64,000 nt of DNA from Sneathiella litorea (GTDB taxonomy: Bacteria; Pseudomonadota; Alphaproteobacteria; Sneathiellales; Sneathiellaceae), in NCBI RefSeq assembly GCF_009882915.1, contig NZ_WTUW01000002.1, positions 1,264,006-1,328,005 of the forward strand, read 5' to 3'. The notes below the pieces were generated by a model. The model had not been told where the DNA came from. It saw only the letters and a list, made by a program, of their open reading frames with translations, and ran no database searches. Both the position numbers and the translations under genes were made by a program. Positions 27,385-35,119 of the stretch are shown in pieces (position 1 is the first letter of the stretch; the number at the start of each line of letters is the position of its first letter).

Positions 27385-29007
27385 TTACATACTACTCCAA
27401 CGCTCAGTCGGTATATTCCGTCGGATCCGGTCACGAGCCCGATCAAAGGATATGATGTGTTGTTTCGCTAGTATACGTGCAGCAGCTGTTTGACTTGGAT
27501 AACTTTCACCTTCAAATTCAAACTTCAACCCTTTCGTTGATGTTAGGCCAAGTTCTCGTGAAACTGCTTCTTCGGGAGACAATCCAAGTTTTTCTACTCG
27601 GTAAGTGAAAGTCGAAACCGCTATATTAAATTTTTTTGAAACAGATTTCTTACTTGGATAGTAATTATTGAAAATCCAGTATCCCTTACCGTGAACTCTC
27701 TCCACTTTCTGTTGAATAGTTACCCATTTAAAATTTTCAATTTCCCAAGCTTTGGTGTCATCAATTCTTACTAGTTGGTATTCCTCGATATAGCTTGGAA
27801 GCACATCTGCAGACCAGTTATCATAATTCTGCCAACGGGAAGATATAGGGCCAGACCTAGTTCCATTTCGCACGCCATTAATCAAAGACTTCCAGATTCT
27901 GAAAAATTTTGTACCTGCGTCAGGATGTCGACTCATTTTGCGTGCAGTTTTTGGCAAAATTTGGCCTCGCGCCAAACGAGTGAGTATGACATGCGGTGCA
28001 AGATCAAGCTTCAGGCTCAATAGATTTGCCGCCTCGACACGTGATGGATATTTCACACCCATAATAACGATCGGCTTACCTCTACTTCCTCCAATAGTTC
28101 CGCCTCGATTAGCATTAAAGCCATTTGGCACAACGGAATTAAGTGCTGATATCCAGTACTTCTCTTTTCTCCCTAAAACATTGATTTCCAGATTAGCTTC
28201 TAGCTCTTCGAGTTCAAAATCATCAGGGCCGAATTCTTGCAATGCTTTATGCAAGGGGGAGATGGATGATTTCGAATTTGCCGACGTTAAGTGGCTAGCA
28301 TATCTTTGTTCCAATGAATTAATGGTAAGTCCTACATAGACTTTCCCGGTTGATAGCTGAACTATCTTATAAATTCTCCCCAAGCGATCAGTCGCCGGTA
28401 TTGCAGGTTCTTCTAAGGCAACATCTATATCCCATTTCATTTTCTTTCTTTGCTTGAGATATGCCCGGTCTTCATATCTCCCTATTTTCTTCAAAAACGC
28501 TGTGAAGCTAGGATACTCACCTCTCGCGTTTGGATAAAAGTCTCCAAGATAATCAAACTTTCTGCGGCGACCGCCACCATATAAATTACTCCAAGTGTTG
28601 TAGTCGGAGCATGCAGCTTGTTTTATCTTTTCAAATGACAACGAAAATCGCTTTTCAACAGATTTTACCCGTGTTCGGAATGTGGCATACTTAACAGCAG
28701 GCTCAGGAAGCCCTTCATAGAGCTGTCTTAAGTCATGTTTCGCATTTTCGATAGAAACCCAAGTTTTTCTAACTCTGAAACGCCTTTTATACTCATCGGC
28801 TGAGAGTTCGATACATTCTGCGTAGTCCTCTTCAGTTAAATGTGCTTTCTTAAGGAGCCTTCTGCGGAGCCTTCCACAAACCGTAGCAACACCCACAGCT
28901 GGCGTAACTCCGGAGTTGTGATAAAGGTCGCGTACACCTTGATACTTACGGCCTTTAAACAAAATCACCTCTTTATTCAGAGTATTGTGTGTGGGCTTCA
29001 ATCTCAT
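27385..29007 (-). CDS. Large GIY-YIG nuclease with repeated DNA-binding-like modules
   Basis: The protein has 540 residues. A GIY-YIG domain spans about 210-300: RIYKI (Y213), KVYVGLT (Y224), LEQRYASHL (R235), RKEKYWI (E282) and GFNANRGG (N300), so all expected catalytic residues are present. Around it lie short repeated modules of the form Y-P/Q-S..AA..L..R: about 16-50 (FKGRKYQGVRDL), 313-345 (MGVKYPSRVEAANLL), 440-480 (NNYYPSKKSVSKKF) and 495-530 (EGESYPSQTAAARIL). These resemble NUMOD-type DNA-recognition units of homing-type nucleases. Seven bases separate it from the upstream small gene, so the two may form an SOS-controlled operon. Homing nuclease, anti-invader nuclease or repair nuclease are all possible. 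Confidence 0.75.
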   Translation of the reverse strand: MRLKPTHNTLNKEVILFKGRKYQGVRDLYHNSGVTPAVGVATVCGRLRRRLLKKAHLTEEDYAECIELSADEYKRRFRVRKTWVSIENAKHDLRQLYEGLPEPAVKYATFRTRVKSVEKRFSLSFEKIKQAACSDYNTWSNLYGGGRRRKFDYLGDFYPNARGEYPSFTAFLKKIGRYEDRAYLKQRKKMKWDIDVALEEPAIPATDRLGRIYKIVQLSTGKVYVGLTINSLEQRYASHLTSANSKSSISPLHKALQEFGPDDFELEELEANLEINVLGRKEKYWISALNSVVPNGFNANRGGTIGGSRGKPIVIMGVKYPSRVEAANLLSLKLDLAPHVILTRLARGQILPKTARKMSRHPDAGTKFFRIWKSLINGVRNGTRSGPISSRWQNYDNWSADVLPSYIEEYQLVRIDDTKAWEIENFKWVTIQQKVERVHGKGYWIFNNYYPSKKSVSKKFNIAVSTFTYRVEKLGLSPEEAVSRELGLTSTKGLKFEFEGESYPSQTAAARILAKQHIISFDRARDRIRRNIPTERWSSM

Positions 29008-29013
29008 ATCTGA

Positions 29014-29328
29014 TCAGAACTCCATTTCACCAACTGACCTTCTGATAATCCGCGCCACCCGGCTAGCTTCCATATGCCTCAAACCGGGGTTTGGCTCTGC
29101 AAGAGCCCTCATAAACCGCCGCGTCAGTTGTGGCCCCTTTTCAATCGTTTGGCTTATCTCTTCCAGCGCCTTCTCTAACTGGCGGCTGCGCACATCCCGG
29201 CGTGTACAATCCCTCGCCGCCCGTTCGATAACGTACAGCCTTCTTTGAAGCTGGTCATTATCAACCAGCTCTTCCGACCAGTTGCCACCAAAGGCGACAT
29301 TTCCGAGTTGCTTTTTCTTTTCCGTCAT
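29014..29328 (-). CDS. Small SOS-associated helical protein
   Basis: The protein has about 104 residues from ATG 29328 (MTEKKKQLGNVAFGGNW); an in-frame ATG at 29346 would place the SOS box inside the gene. Not recognised. It is highly charged and helical (DNDQLQRRLYVIERAARD, then RRFMRALAEPNPGLRHME), with no Cys pair, signal or membrane segment. The LexA-type box lies directly upstream of the chosen start. No good ribosome-binding site is seen, so the transcript may be leaderless. It may be an accessory factor for the adjacent GIY-YIG nuclease or for the divergent polymerase (inference). Confidence 0.6.
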   Translation of the reverse strand: MTEKKKQLGNVAFGGNWSEELVDNDQLQRRLYVIERAARDCTRRDVRSRQLEKALEEISQTIEKGPQLTRRFMRALAEPNPGLRHMEASRVARIIRRSVGEMEF

Positions 29329-29329
29329 G

Positions 29330-29344
29330 GAACAAAAAGAGAAC
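29330..29344. promoter_or_regulatory. LexA (SOS) box in a divergent promoter
   Basis: GAACAAAAAGAGAAC is GAAC-N7-GAAC, the reverse complement of the GTTC-N7-GTTC box bound by alphaproteobacterial LexA. It lies between the small-protein gene (start 29328) and the Y-family polymerase gene (start 29380). The half-sites and spacing match exactly, and a Y-family polymerase is a classical SOS gene. Confidence 0.8.
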
Positions 29345-29379
29345 ATTTGGCTTCATTTTGCAAGACGGATTTTTATGAC

Positions 29380-30576
29380 ATGACGCCTATGCGGTCCCTT
29401 TATGTTGATATGAATAGCTTTTTTGCGAGTGTGGAGCAGCAGGCAGACCCATCACTTAGAGGCAAGCCGGTGGCAATTACGGCAATCGACAATGAATCAG
29501 GGGCTTGCGTTGCGGCGAGTTATGAAGCCAAAGCATATGGCATCAAAACCGGCACCCGTATCTATGCGGCGAAGGAGCTTTGCCCCGGTATTATCTTCCG
29601 CCCCTCCCGGCATCGACTGTATGTACGGGTTAATCAGAAAATCGCCCGTGTCATTAATGAAATTGCGGAATTGGAGTTTGTCCGCTCCATTGATGAATTC
29701 CAGGTGGCGCTGGGAGGCGATAGTTCCAGTCTGGACCGGGCGCTGGACCTTGCCCGTGAGATCAAGGCGGCGATACGGGAGAAGGTCGGCTCGGAGCTTC
29801 GCAGTTCCATTGGCATCGGTCCGAACCATCTACTGGCAAAGATAGCGGGCAAGCTGGAGAAACCGGACGGGCTTCAATGGCTGGCTCCTGAGAACATGCC
29901 GGAGGCTATCAGGCATCTCTCCCTGGATGACCTGCCGGGTATTTCACAAGGCATCAAGGGCAAGCTCTATGGTGCGCAGATTTATGACGTGAAGGCGCTT
30001 TACAATCTTGATCCGCGCCATGCCAGAATGATTTGGCATTCGGTTGAGGGAGAGCGGTTTATCAGAGCCTTGCGGGGAATGGATATCCCGCTTATGCCGA
30101 CCAAGCGAAATGGCTATGGGAACAGTAAAGTTCTCGCGCCCGAATACCGCCCGCCACACAAGGCAAGACTGGTTGGACGCTGGCTGGTCGAAAAGGCGTC
30201 GGAGCGAATGCGCAGGGACGGCTATTGCACTCGGCATTTCCATCTATCTCTTCGATTGACTGACGGCGGACGTCATGCAGGAAAGAAGATTGGGGCAACG
30301 CGGGATACACGGTTCCTACTCTCGCTGTATGAAGGGCTTTGGCGAGACATCCGCCGTCGCAGCAACGGAGATGTTTTGTCGATCAGCGTTCACCTTGGCG
30401 ACTTGGTCCTGCTAACAGAGCGCAATGGCGACCTGTTTGCGCCGCTTTCGCCAGGTATGCCAAACAAGCCGGAAAAGCTCGCCATTGTTATCGACCATAT
30501 CAACCGCCGCTTTGGGGAACGTATGGTGAAATATGGAGAGCATCAGGACCCTCCGGGATTCTTTGAGAAGGGATAA
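29380..30576 (+). CDS. Y-family (UmuC/DinB-like) translesion DNA polymerase
   Basis: The protein has 398 residues from ATG 29380 (MTPMRSLYVDMNSFF). The longer frame from 29245 overlaps the divergent gene and is rejected. Catalytic motifs are VDMNSFFASVEQ (about 9-20), which carries the first acidic residue, and RSIDEFQ (about 105), which carries the SIDE acidic pair. GIGPNHLLAKIAGKLEKP follows, a helix-hairpin-helix region around DLPGISQGIKGKL, and a little-finger domain after about 260. It extends primers past lesions at low fidelity. The SOS box 36 bases upstream predicts LexA control. Its location on a mobile segment is like polymerases found on plasmids and ICEs. Confidence 0.9.
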   Translation: MTPMRSLYVDMNSFFASVEQQADPSLRGKPVAITAIDNESGACVAASYEAKAYGIKTGTRIYAAKELCPGIIFRPSRHRLYVRVNQKIARVINEIAELEFVRSIDEFQVALGGDSSSLDRALDLAREIKAAIREKVGSELRSSIGIGPNHLLAKIAGKLEKPDGLQWLAPENMPEAIRHLSLDDLPGISQGIKGKLYGAQIYDVKALYNLDPRHARMIWHSVEGERFIRALRGMDIPLMPTKRNGYGNSKVLAPEYRPPHKARLVGRWLVEKASERMRRDGYCTRHFHLSLRLTDGGRHAGKKIGATRDTRFLLSLYEGLWRDIRRRSNGDVLSISVHLGDLVLLTERNGDLFAPLSPGMPNKPEKLAIVIDHINRRFGERMVKYGEHQDPPGFFEKG

Positions 30577-30999
30577 ATTTCACTTCTTCCATCAAAATTA
30601 TTGGACCATTTGAAATATTAGCTCAGAAACAAATGCATCCTGACGCCATCAATGCTGCAAACACTCCATCAAATCTCTCTGGGAAGCGCGTAGAGTCGCT
30701 TACATCGCCTTCGGGCACATAGATGACCAAACCAGCCCTGAAACGCGTCAGCAGAACTCTGTAGGCGTTTAAACGATATTGCCTCTCGTCAAACCACTAT
30801 TCTAGTTATAAGTTTAGCTTTCACCGGCGCAGTGGTTTAACAGCACTCTATTATACTATCCAGATATAGTTTTTTTGTATTCCCCAAGAAGCACTAAGAA
30901 AAGAATTGGGCTTCCAAAATGAGAGTTTAGCTTGTAGCTCAAATTGCATTGTCATATTGGTTCAACTAATTCTTATCGAATAATTCGTGTGAATTTTCC
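30577..30999. other. Gene-free stretch with a DUF2075 remnant
   Basis: It holds the third DUF2075 remnant (30622-30800) and an AT-rich tail toward 31000 that would contain the end of the GlxA-type gene's transcript. No other gene or clear terminator was seen. Confidence 0.5.
30622..30800 (-). pseudogene. 3' remnant of a DUF2075 helicase gene, copy 3
   Basis: The - strand has an open stretch ending in a stop at about 30622: ERQYRLNAYRVLLTRFRAGL, then VIYVPEGDVSDSTRFPERF. This is close to the C-terminus of copy 1 (YRLNAYRVLLTRSRAGLVVY). It is open for about 55 codons; a stop appears upstream at about 30800. It is too short to be functional. Confidence 0.7.
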
Positions 31000-32019
31000 C
31001 TAAACCCGTTCTTCGCTTGGTGCACAAGAGAACTTTTGTCGATAACACTTAGAAAAATGTGATGCCGATGTGAACCCGCAAGCCAACGCAACCTCAATTA
31101 CACTCATGGAACTTTGAACGAGGAGGAAACGGGCTTTGGATAGTCGTAATCCTAGATAGTATTGAGCGGGAGAAGTTGACAAATATCTCCTAAATAATCT
31201 GTCGAGTTGCCGAATGGATATGTTCACCTGATCGGCAAGCTTCCTACAGGTTAATGGCTCTTCAAGAGAACTTTCCATCAATGAAATTGCTGCTAGTAAT
31301 TTCGGGTGGCGTATACCAATTCTACCTCTTATCGGCATACGCTGACTTTCATTTCCTTCACGAATTCTTTGAAGTATCAGCATATCAGCAACTTGAGAGG
31401 CTATTTCGCGATTATTCTGTATCATAATCAAACTAATCATCATATCCAGCGCTGAGGTACCGCCAGCACAGGTGAAGCGGTTACGATCAACTTCATACAA
31501 ATTTCCTGTAACGTCCAAATCTGGAAATTCTTCAATCAAGCTATCCATTATTTCCCAATGGACTGTGCACTTATATCCATTAAGCAATCCTGCTTTTGCA
31601 AGAATCTGACTACCAGTGCAGACAGCGCCGACTGCCACTCCATGGGATACTAAATACTTCAACTTGTTTAACAGTTCCGGATGAGACTGACGGTTTAGTT
31701 CGTTCCCGCCGATAACAATAACAGTTGATAATTTATCTATGTCAGATAAAGCCCCATCGACATTCAGGTTTATTCCATTACTTGCCGTGACGGCATTACC
31801 TTCAAGTGAGTAACATTTCCAACTATAAATTGTTCGCCTTGATATTCTGTTCACCATTCTCAGTGGTTCGATAGCAGAAGAAAAACCCACAAATGAAAAA
31901 TCAGAAACCAGAATAAACCCTACTTGCCAGACTTCCTCATTCAATAGAGTTAGGTGACGCAGCGACCTCGTTTCATTTCTATATATGTCCTGTGCATACA
32001 AGACTTCATTGCGGAACAT
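31000..32019 (-). CDS. GlxA-family regulator (DJ-1/PfpI plus AraC domain)
   Basis: The protein has 339 residues. The N-terminal half is a class I amidotransferase-like domain: FSFVGFSSAIEPLRMVN, then VIVIGGNELN, then AVCTGSQILAKAGLLNG with the Cys-containing elbow, then FTCAGGTSALDMM. The C-terminal half is an AraC helix-turn-helix pair: LADQVNISIRQLDRLFRRYL, then VIEVALACGFTSASHFSKCYR. GlxA-type proteins regulate catabolism of nitrogen compounds such as carnitine, choline and arginine (family knowledge). It is last in the hydantoinase/TRAP block, 41 bases after dctM on the same strand, and may autoregulate that operon. Confidence 0.88.
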   Translation of the reverse strand: MFRNEVLYAQDIYRNETRSLRHLTLLNEEVWQVGFILVSDFSFVGFSSAIEPLRMVNRISRRTIYSWKCYSLEGNAVTASNGINLNVDGALSDIDKLSTVIVIGGNELNRQSHPELLNKLKYLVSHGVAVGAVCTGSQILAKAGLLNGYKCTVHWEIMDSLIEEFPDLDVTGNLYEVDRNRFTCAGGTSALDMMISLIMIQNNREIASQVADMLILQRIREGNESQRMPIRGRIGIRHPKLLAAISLMESSLEEPLTCRKLADQVNISIRQLDRLFRRYLSTSPAQYYLGLRLSKARFLLVQSSMSVIEVALACGFTSASHFSKCYRQKFSCAPSEERV

Positions 32020-32060
32020 ATCGTTCTTTATCTACCCCCATATTCTATTGTCCGCAAAAA

Positions 32061-33371
32061 TTAATCTAACAACCATTTTGGCAGCCAAAGAGCGATTTCC
32101 GGAAATAATGTTAATATTACAACGGCCAAACACATAAGAAGAAAAAATGGCAGCGCATATAATGCAATTTTCCCGATAGGTTTATTTGTAATACCCTGGA
32201 GGACAAACAGGTTGAATCCTATTGGCGGGGTTATCTGGCCCAACTCAACCATGATCACTAGGAAAACGCCGAACCATATGGGATCCCATCCTGCGAGCAT
32301 CGCTATTGGTAAAGTAATCGGCAGGCTCATCACAACAATTGAAATCCCATCTAGAAATAACCCCAGAAGGATATAGAACATGGATAAAACAAAAATCAGT
32401 CCGTAGGGAGATAAGCCCAAACTGGCGATCTCTGACGCCAGCATTTGAGGAACATGGATAAACCCCATCGCCGTTGACAGGAATGAGGCTGAAACGACGA
32501 TCGTAATTGCCATGCACGAAATATTAAGTGCACTCATAAGAGATTCTATGAGAATGTTCACCGTGAGCTGTCGCGTGACCAAAGCCAATAGTAACGAAGC
32601 CGCAAAACCAAGCGCGGCCGCTTCCGAGGGCGTAGCAAAACCCGTGTAGATGCCACCAAGAACAACAACGATTAAAAGGAAAACCGGAAATAAGTCCAGC
32701 GCAGCCCAAAATCGGTCTTTCCAGGTAAATCGATCAATAGCTTGCGGAGATTTTTCCGGGTCCGCCGAACAACTCAAAATTATATATGCCGAATATAATC
32801 CCGCGACCATTAGTCCTGGCAAAATACCCGCGGCGAAAAGACGAACAATCGAAACCTCGGCCAGAACTCCATAAATAATCATGACAATCGAAGGTGGGAT
32901 CAATAGTCCCAAACTACCCGCGCCGGCAAGCGATCCAATTGTCAGAGCTTCGTTATAGTTTCTCTCCGCCAACGCCTTCGTTGTGATCCGTCCTATGGTG
33001 GCAGTTGTCGCTGTACTTGATCCACTCATTGCCGCAAACAAAGTGCATCCGACAATGTTCGTATGAAGTAACCGGCCGGGAAGCCAATTGACAAATGGCG
33101 CCAATCCCCGAAATACCCGGTCGGACATATCCGTCCTATAAATAATTTCTCCCATCAGTATAAATATTGGTATGGCGGCCAGTTCCCAGGTGCTCGCCGT
33201 TTTCCACATTATGCCTTTCAGGATAAATCCAATACGATCAATGGGAAAATCAAGGATAAGAAACAGTGAAGTAACTCCGACCAGCATCAAACCGACGAAT
33301 ATCCAGGTCCCCATCCCAAGAAAAAGCACAATGAGTCCGACCGTGACAACACTAGCTGTTAAGCCATCCAT
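32061..33371 (-). CDS. dctM: TRAP transporter large permease DctM, system 2
   Basis: The protein has 436 residues with about 12 hydrophobic helices. Conserved DctM segments include AIPIFILMGEIIYRT near 66, SLGLLIPPSIVMIIYGVLAE near 155, YTGFATPSEAAALGF near 245, and GQITPPIGFNLFVLQGI near 375. It forms the ion-coupled membrane channel with DctQ encoded 6 bases upstream. Together with the hydantoinase, oxoprolinase and deacylase genes it suggests import of a cyclic amide or N-acylated amino acid (inference). Confidence 0.92.
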   Translation of the reverse strand: MDGLTASVVTVGLIVLFLGMGTWIFVGLMLVGVTSLFLILDFPIDRIGFILKGIMWKTASTWELAAIPIFILMGEIIYRTDMSDRVFRGLAPFVNWLPGRLLHTNIVGCTLFAAMSGSSTATTATIGRITTKALAERNYNEALTIGSLAGAGSLGLLIPPSIVMIIYGVLAEVSIVRLFAAGILPGLMVAGLYSAYIILSCSADPEKSPQAIDRFTWKDRFWAALDLFPVFLLIVVVLGGIYTGFATPSEAAALGFAASLLLALVTRQLTVNILIESLMSALNISCMAITIVVSASFLSTAMGFIHVPQMLASEIASLGLSPYGLIFVLSMFYILLGLFLDGISIVVMSLPITLPIAMLAGWDPIWFGVFLVIMVELGQITPPIGFNLFVLQGITNKPIGKIALYALPFFLLMCLAVVILTLFPEIALWLPKWLLD

Positions 33372-33377
33372 AGTTTC

Positions 33378-33986
33378 TTATCCCCTCACAACGGTTTTGC
33401 TTTTGGGCAGTAAATCAGCCGGAACATTTACATTGATGTATGCCGTTGAAATACCTGCTACTGCACATGTAAATCGTGAGAATAAGATCAGCCAAAAAAC
33501 TATGAGGCCAAGGAGCATGGCTGCTTCCGGAATCCACATGGGAAACTCTGCAACTGTCTCACTCACTGCCCCTCTTTCGTAGGCTCGCAAGATACTTCCC
33601 CAGAAGTATATAATAGCCATACCAACTACGCCGAGCGTTAACAAAATCGCCGTATTTTCAAGTGCGACCACAACCCGTTGTTTGTTAGAAAAGGCATTTA
33701 ATATAAAATGCACCCGGATAAGAATATTTCGCTCAAACGCGTAGGCGAGAGTATTAAAAGTGATGGCTGCAGTTAAATATCCAACAAATTCACCAAGTAC
33801 ATAGGTCGATGTATTGAAAAAATTCCGGAGGGCAATTTCCAACAGTATATGCCCCACCATTAGCAACAAAGCTATTGCAGAAATATATGCGAGAATCTGT
33901 GCAACATAAGAGAGGATCTTATGTATACAGAGAATATATCTCTGAAATCCATTAAGTGGCTCGCTTTTATTTGTACTCGGAAGCAC
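33378..33986 (-). CDS. dctQ: TRAP transporter small permease DctQ, system 2
   Basis: The protein has 202 residues with four hydrophobic segments and a short cytoplasmic N-terminus. The family loop appears as FERNILIRVHFI, comparable to H-I-R-V in system 1. Sequence similarity to the other two DctQ proteins of the window is low, so this is a separate TRAP lineage and not a recent duplicate. It lies between dctP (82 bases) and dctM (6 bases). Confidence 0.88.
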   Translation of the reverse strand: MLPSTNKSEPLNGFQRYILCIHKILSYVAQILAYISAIALLLMVGHILLEIALRNFFNTSTYVLGEFVGYLTAAITFNTLAYAFERNILIRVHFILNAFSNKQRVVVALENTAILLTLGVVGMAIIYFWGSILRAYERGAVSETVAEFPMWIPEAAMLLGLIVFWLILFSRFTCAVAGISTAYINVNVPADLLPKSKTVVRG

Positions 33987-34068
33987 TAAAATTATTCCTG
34001 CGTGTTTAAATTTATGAAGAAAGCCCGCATCAAAAGTTTAGGCCTTCTTCATATTAAGAGAAGAACTT

Positions 34069-35067
34069 TTATTTTGCTCTTGCATCGTTATAGGCTTTTA
34101 GCACTTCATCACCACGTTCGCCGACCTTAGCCTTCCAGTCACTGATAGCGTCGCTGGATGAACTGACCAAAAAATCCATAAAATCAGCAGGAACATCATC
34201 CACAATGGTAATTCCGGCCTCTCTCATCAATTTATAGTTTTCCTGAACACGGTTTTTTGCAAGAGACCATACAGCTTCTTCAGCTTCCTTGGCTGCCGCA
34301 GTAACAGCCGCTTTCTTACTGTCTGACAAACCCTCCCAGGTATCCTTGTTCATATGGACGACGCTAAGTGGAGAGGCATAGTTGATTTCAACAAAATGGC
34401 TGAGAAGATCCTGAAATTTGTTTTTGAATCCACCTTCTTCTGAAGTCAAAACGGCATCAAGACCGCCCGTCGTTAATTGCGGCACAACATCAGAAAACCC
34501 TAGAGTTACTGGCGAAGCATTAGCCGCCCGAAATGTCATGAGGCCTAAAGGGTCAAATGTGCGAATTTTAAGATTTTCAAGATCCGCTTTTGTAGTAATT
34601 GATTTGTTCGCCCAGATCCCCGAAGGTGTCCATGGGATAGTGTAGAGCAATATCTGGTTATCTTTTGCCAGAGCTACCTCATAGTATTTTTTGGTTGCCT
34701 GATACAGTAACCAGGCTTCGTCGATACTGCCTGTTAGAAAAGGTATCGCACTGACCTGCCAGATGGGATCAAACCCAACAAAAGGACCGGTGTAACTGTC
34801 CGCCAAGACAACAGCGCCGGTACTAACAGCATCGTAGTGATCCTTTCCCTTGTAGCCAAGAGAACCGCCATAATGAACTGTCACATTAATTCCACCATCC
34901 GTCTTTTCAGAGAGTGCTTTTGAAAAAATTCCATCAGCGATCCCTGTAAGCGAAGTTGCACTTTGCGCAGTTGGCATATCCCATTCGACGGCATTGGCTG
35001 TCGGGATGGTTAAGGCAATTAAAACTACAGCGCCAAGTGCGGAAAACAAATTTGTATACCGTCTCAT
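34069..35067 (-). CDS. dctP: TRAP transporter substrate-binding protein (DctP family), system 2
   Basis: The protein has 332 residues. The signal peptide (MRRYTNLFSALGAVVLIALT) is probably cleaved after ANA near residue 26. The mature fold shows HYGGSLGYKGKDHYDAVSTG, ENLKIRTFDPLG (carboxylate-binding Arg), and QLTTGGLDAVLTSEEGG. It is the first TRAP gene of this block, 52 bases after the amidohydrolase gene. Ligand unknown; the neighbouring enzymes suggest a cyclic ureide, lactam or N-acyl-amino acid. Confidence 0.88.
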   Translation of the reverse strand: MRRYTNLFSALGAVVLIALTIPTANAVEWDMPTAQSATSLTGIADGIFSKALSEKTDGGINVTVHYGGSLGYKGKDHYDAVSTGAVVLADSYTGPFVGFDPIWQVSAIPFLTGSIDEAWLLYQATKKYYEVALAKDNQILLYTIPWTPSGIWANKSITTKADLENLKIRTFDPLGLMTFRAANASPVTLGFSDVVPQLTTGGLDAVLTSEEGGFKNKFQDLLSHFVEINYASPLSVVHMNKDTWEGLSDSKKAAVTAAAKEAEEAVWSLAKNRVQENYKLMREAGITIVDDVPADFMDFLVSSSSDAISDWKAKVGERGDEVLKAYNDARAK

Positions 35068-35119
35068 GCTGAACTCCTTGTCATATTTAAGATGTTATAT
35101 AAAAAACACTTTTCGGACC

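Noticed and set aside
29245-29379. Extended N-terminus of the Y-family polymerase
   Set aside because: The extra 45 codons run through the divergent small gene and the SOS box; the conserved polymerase start is at 29380.
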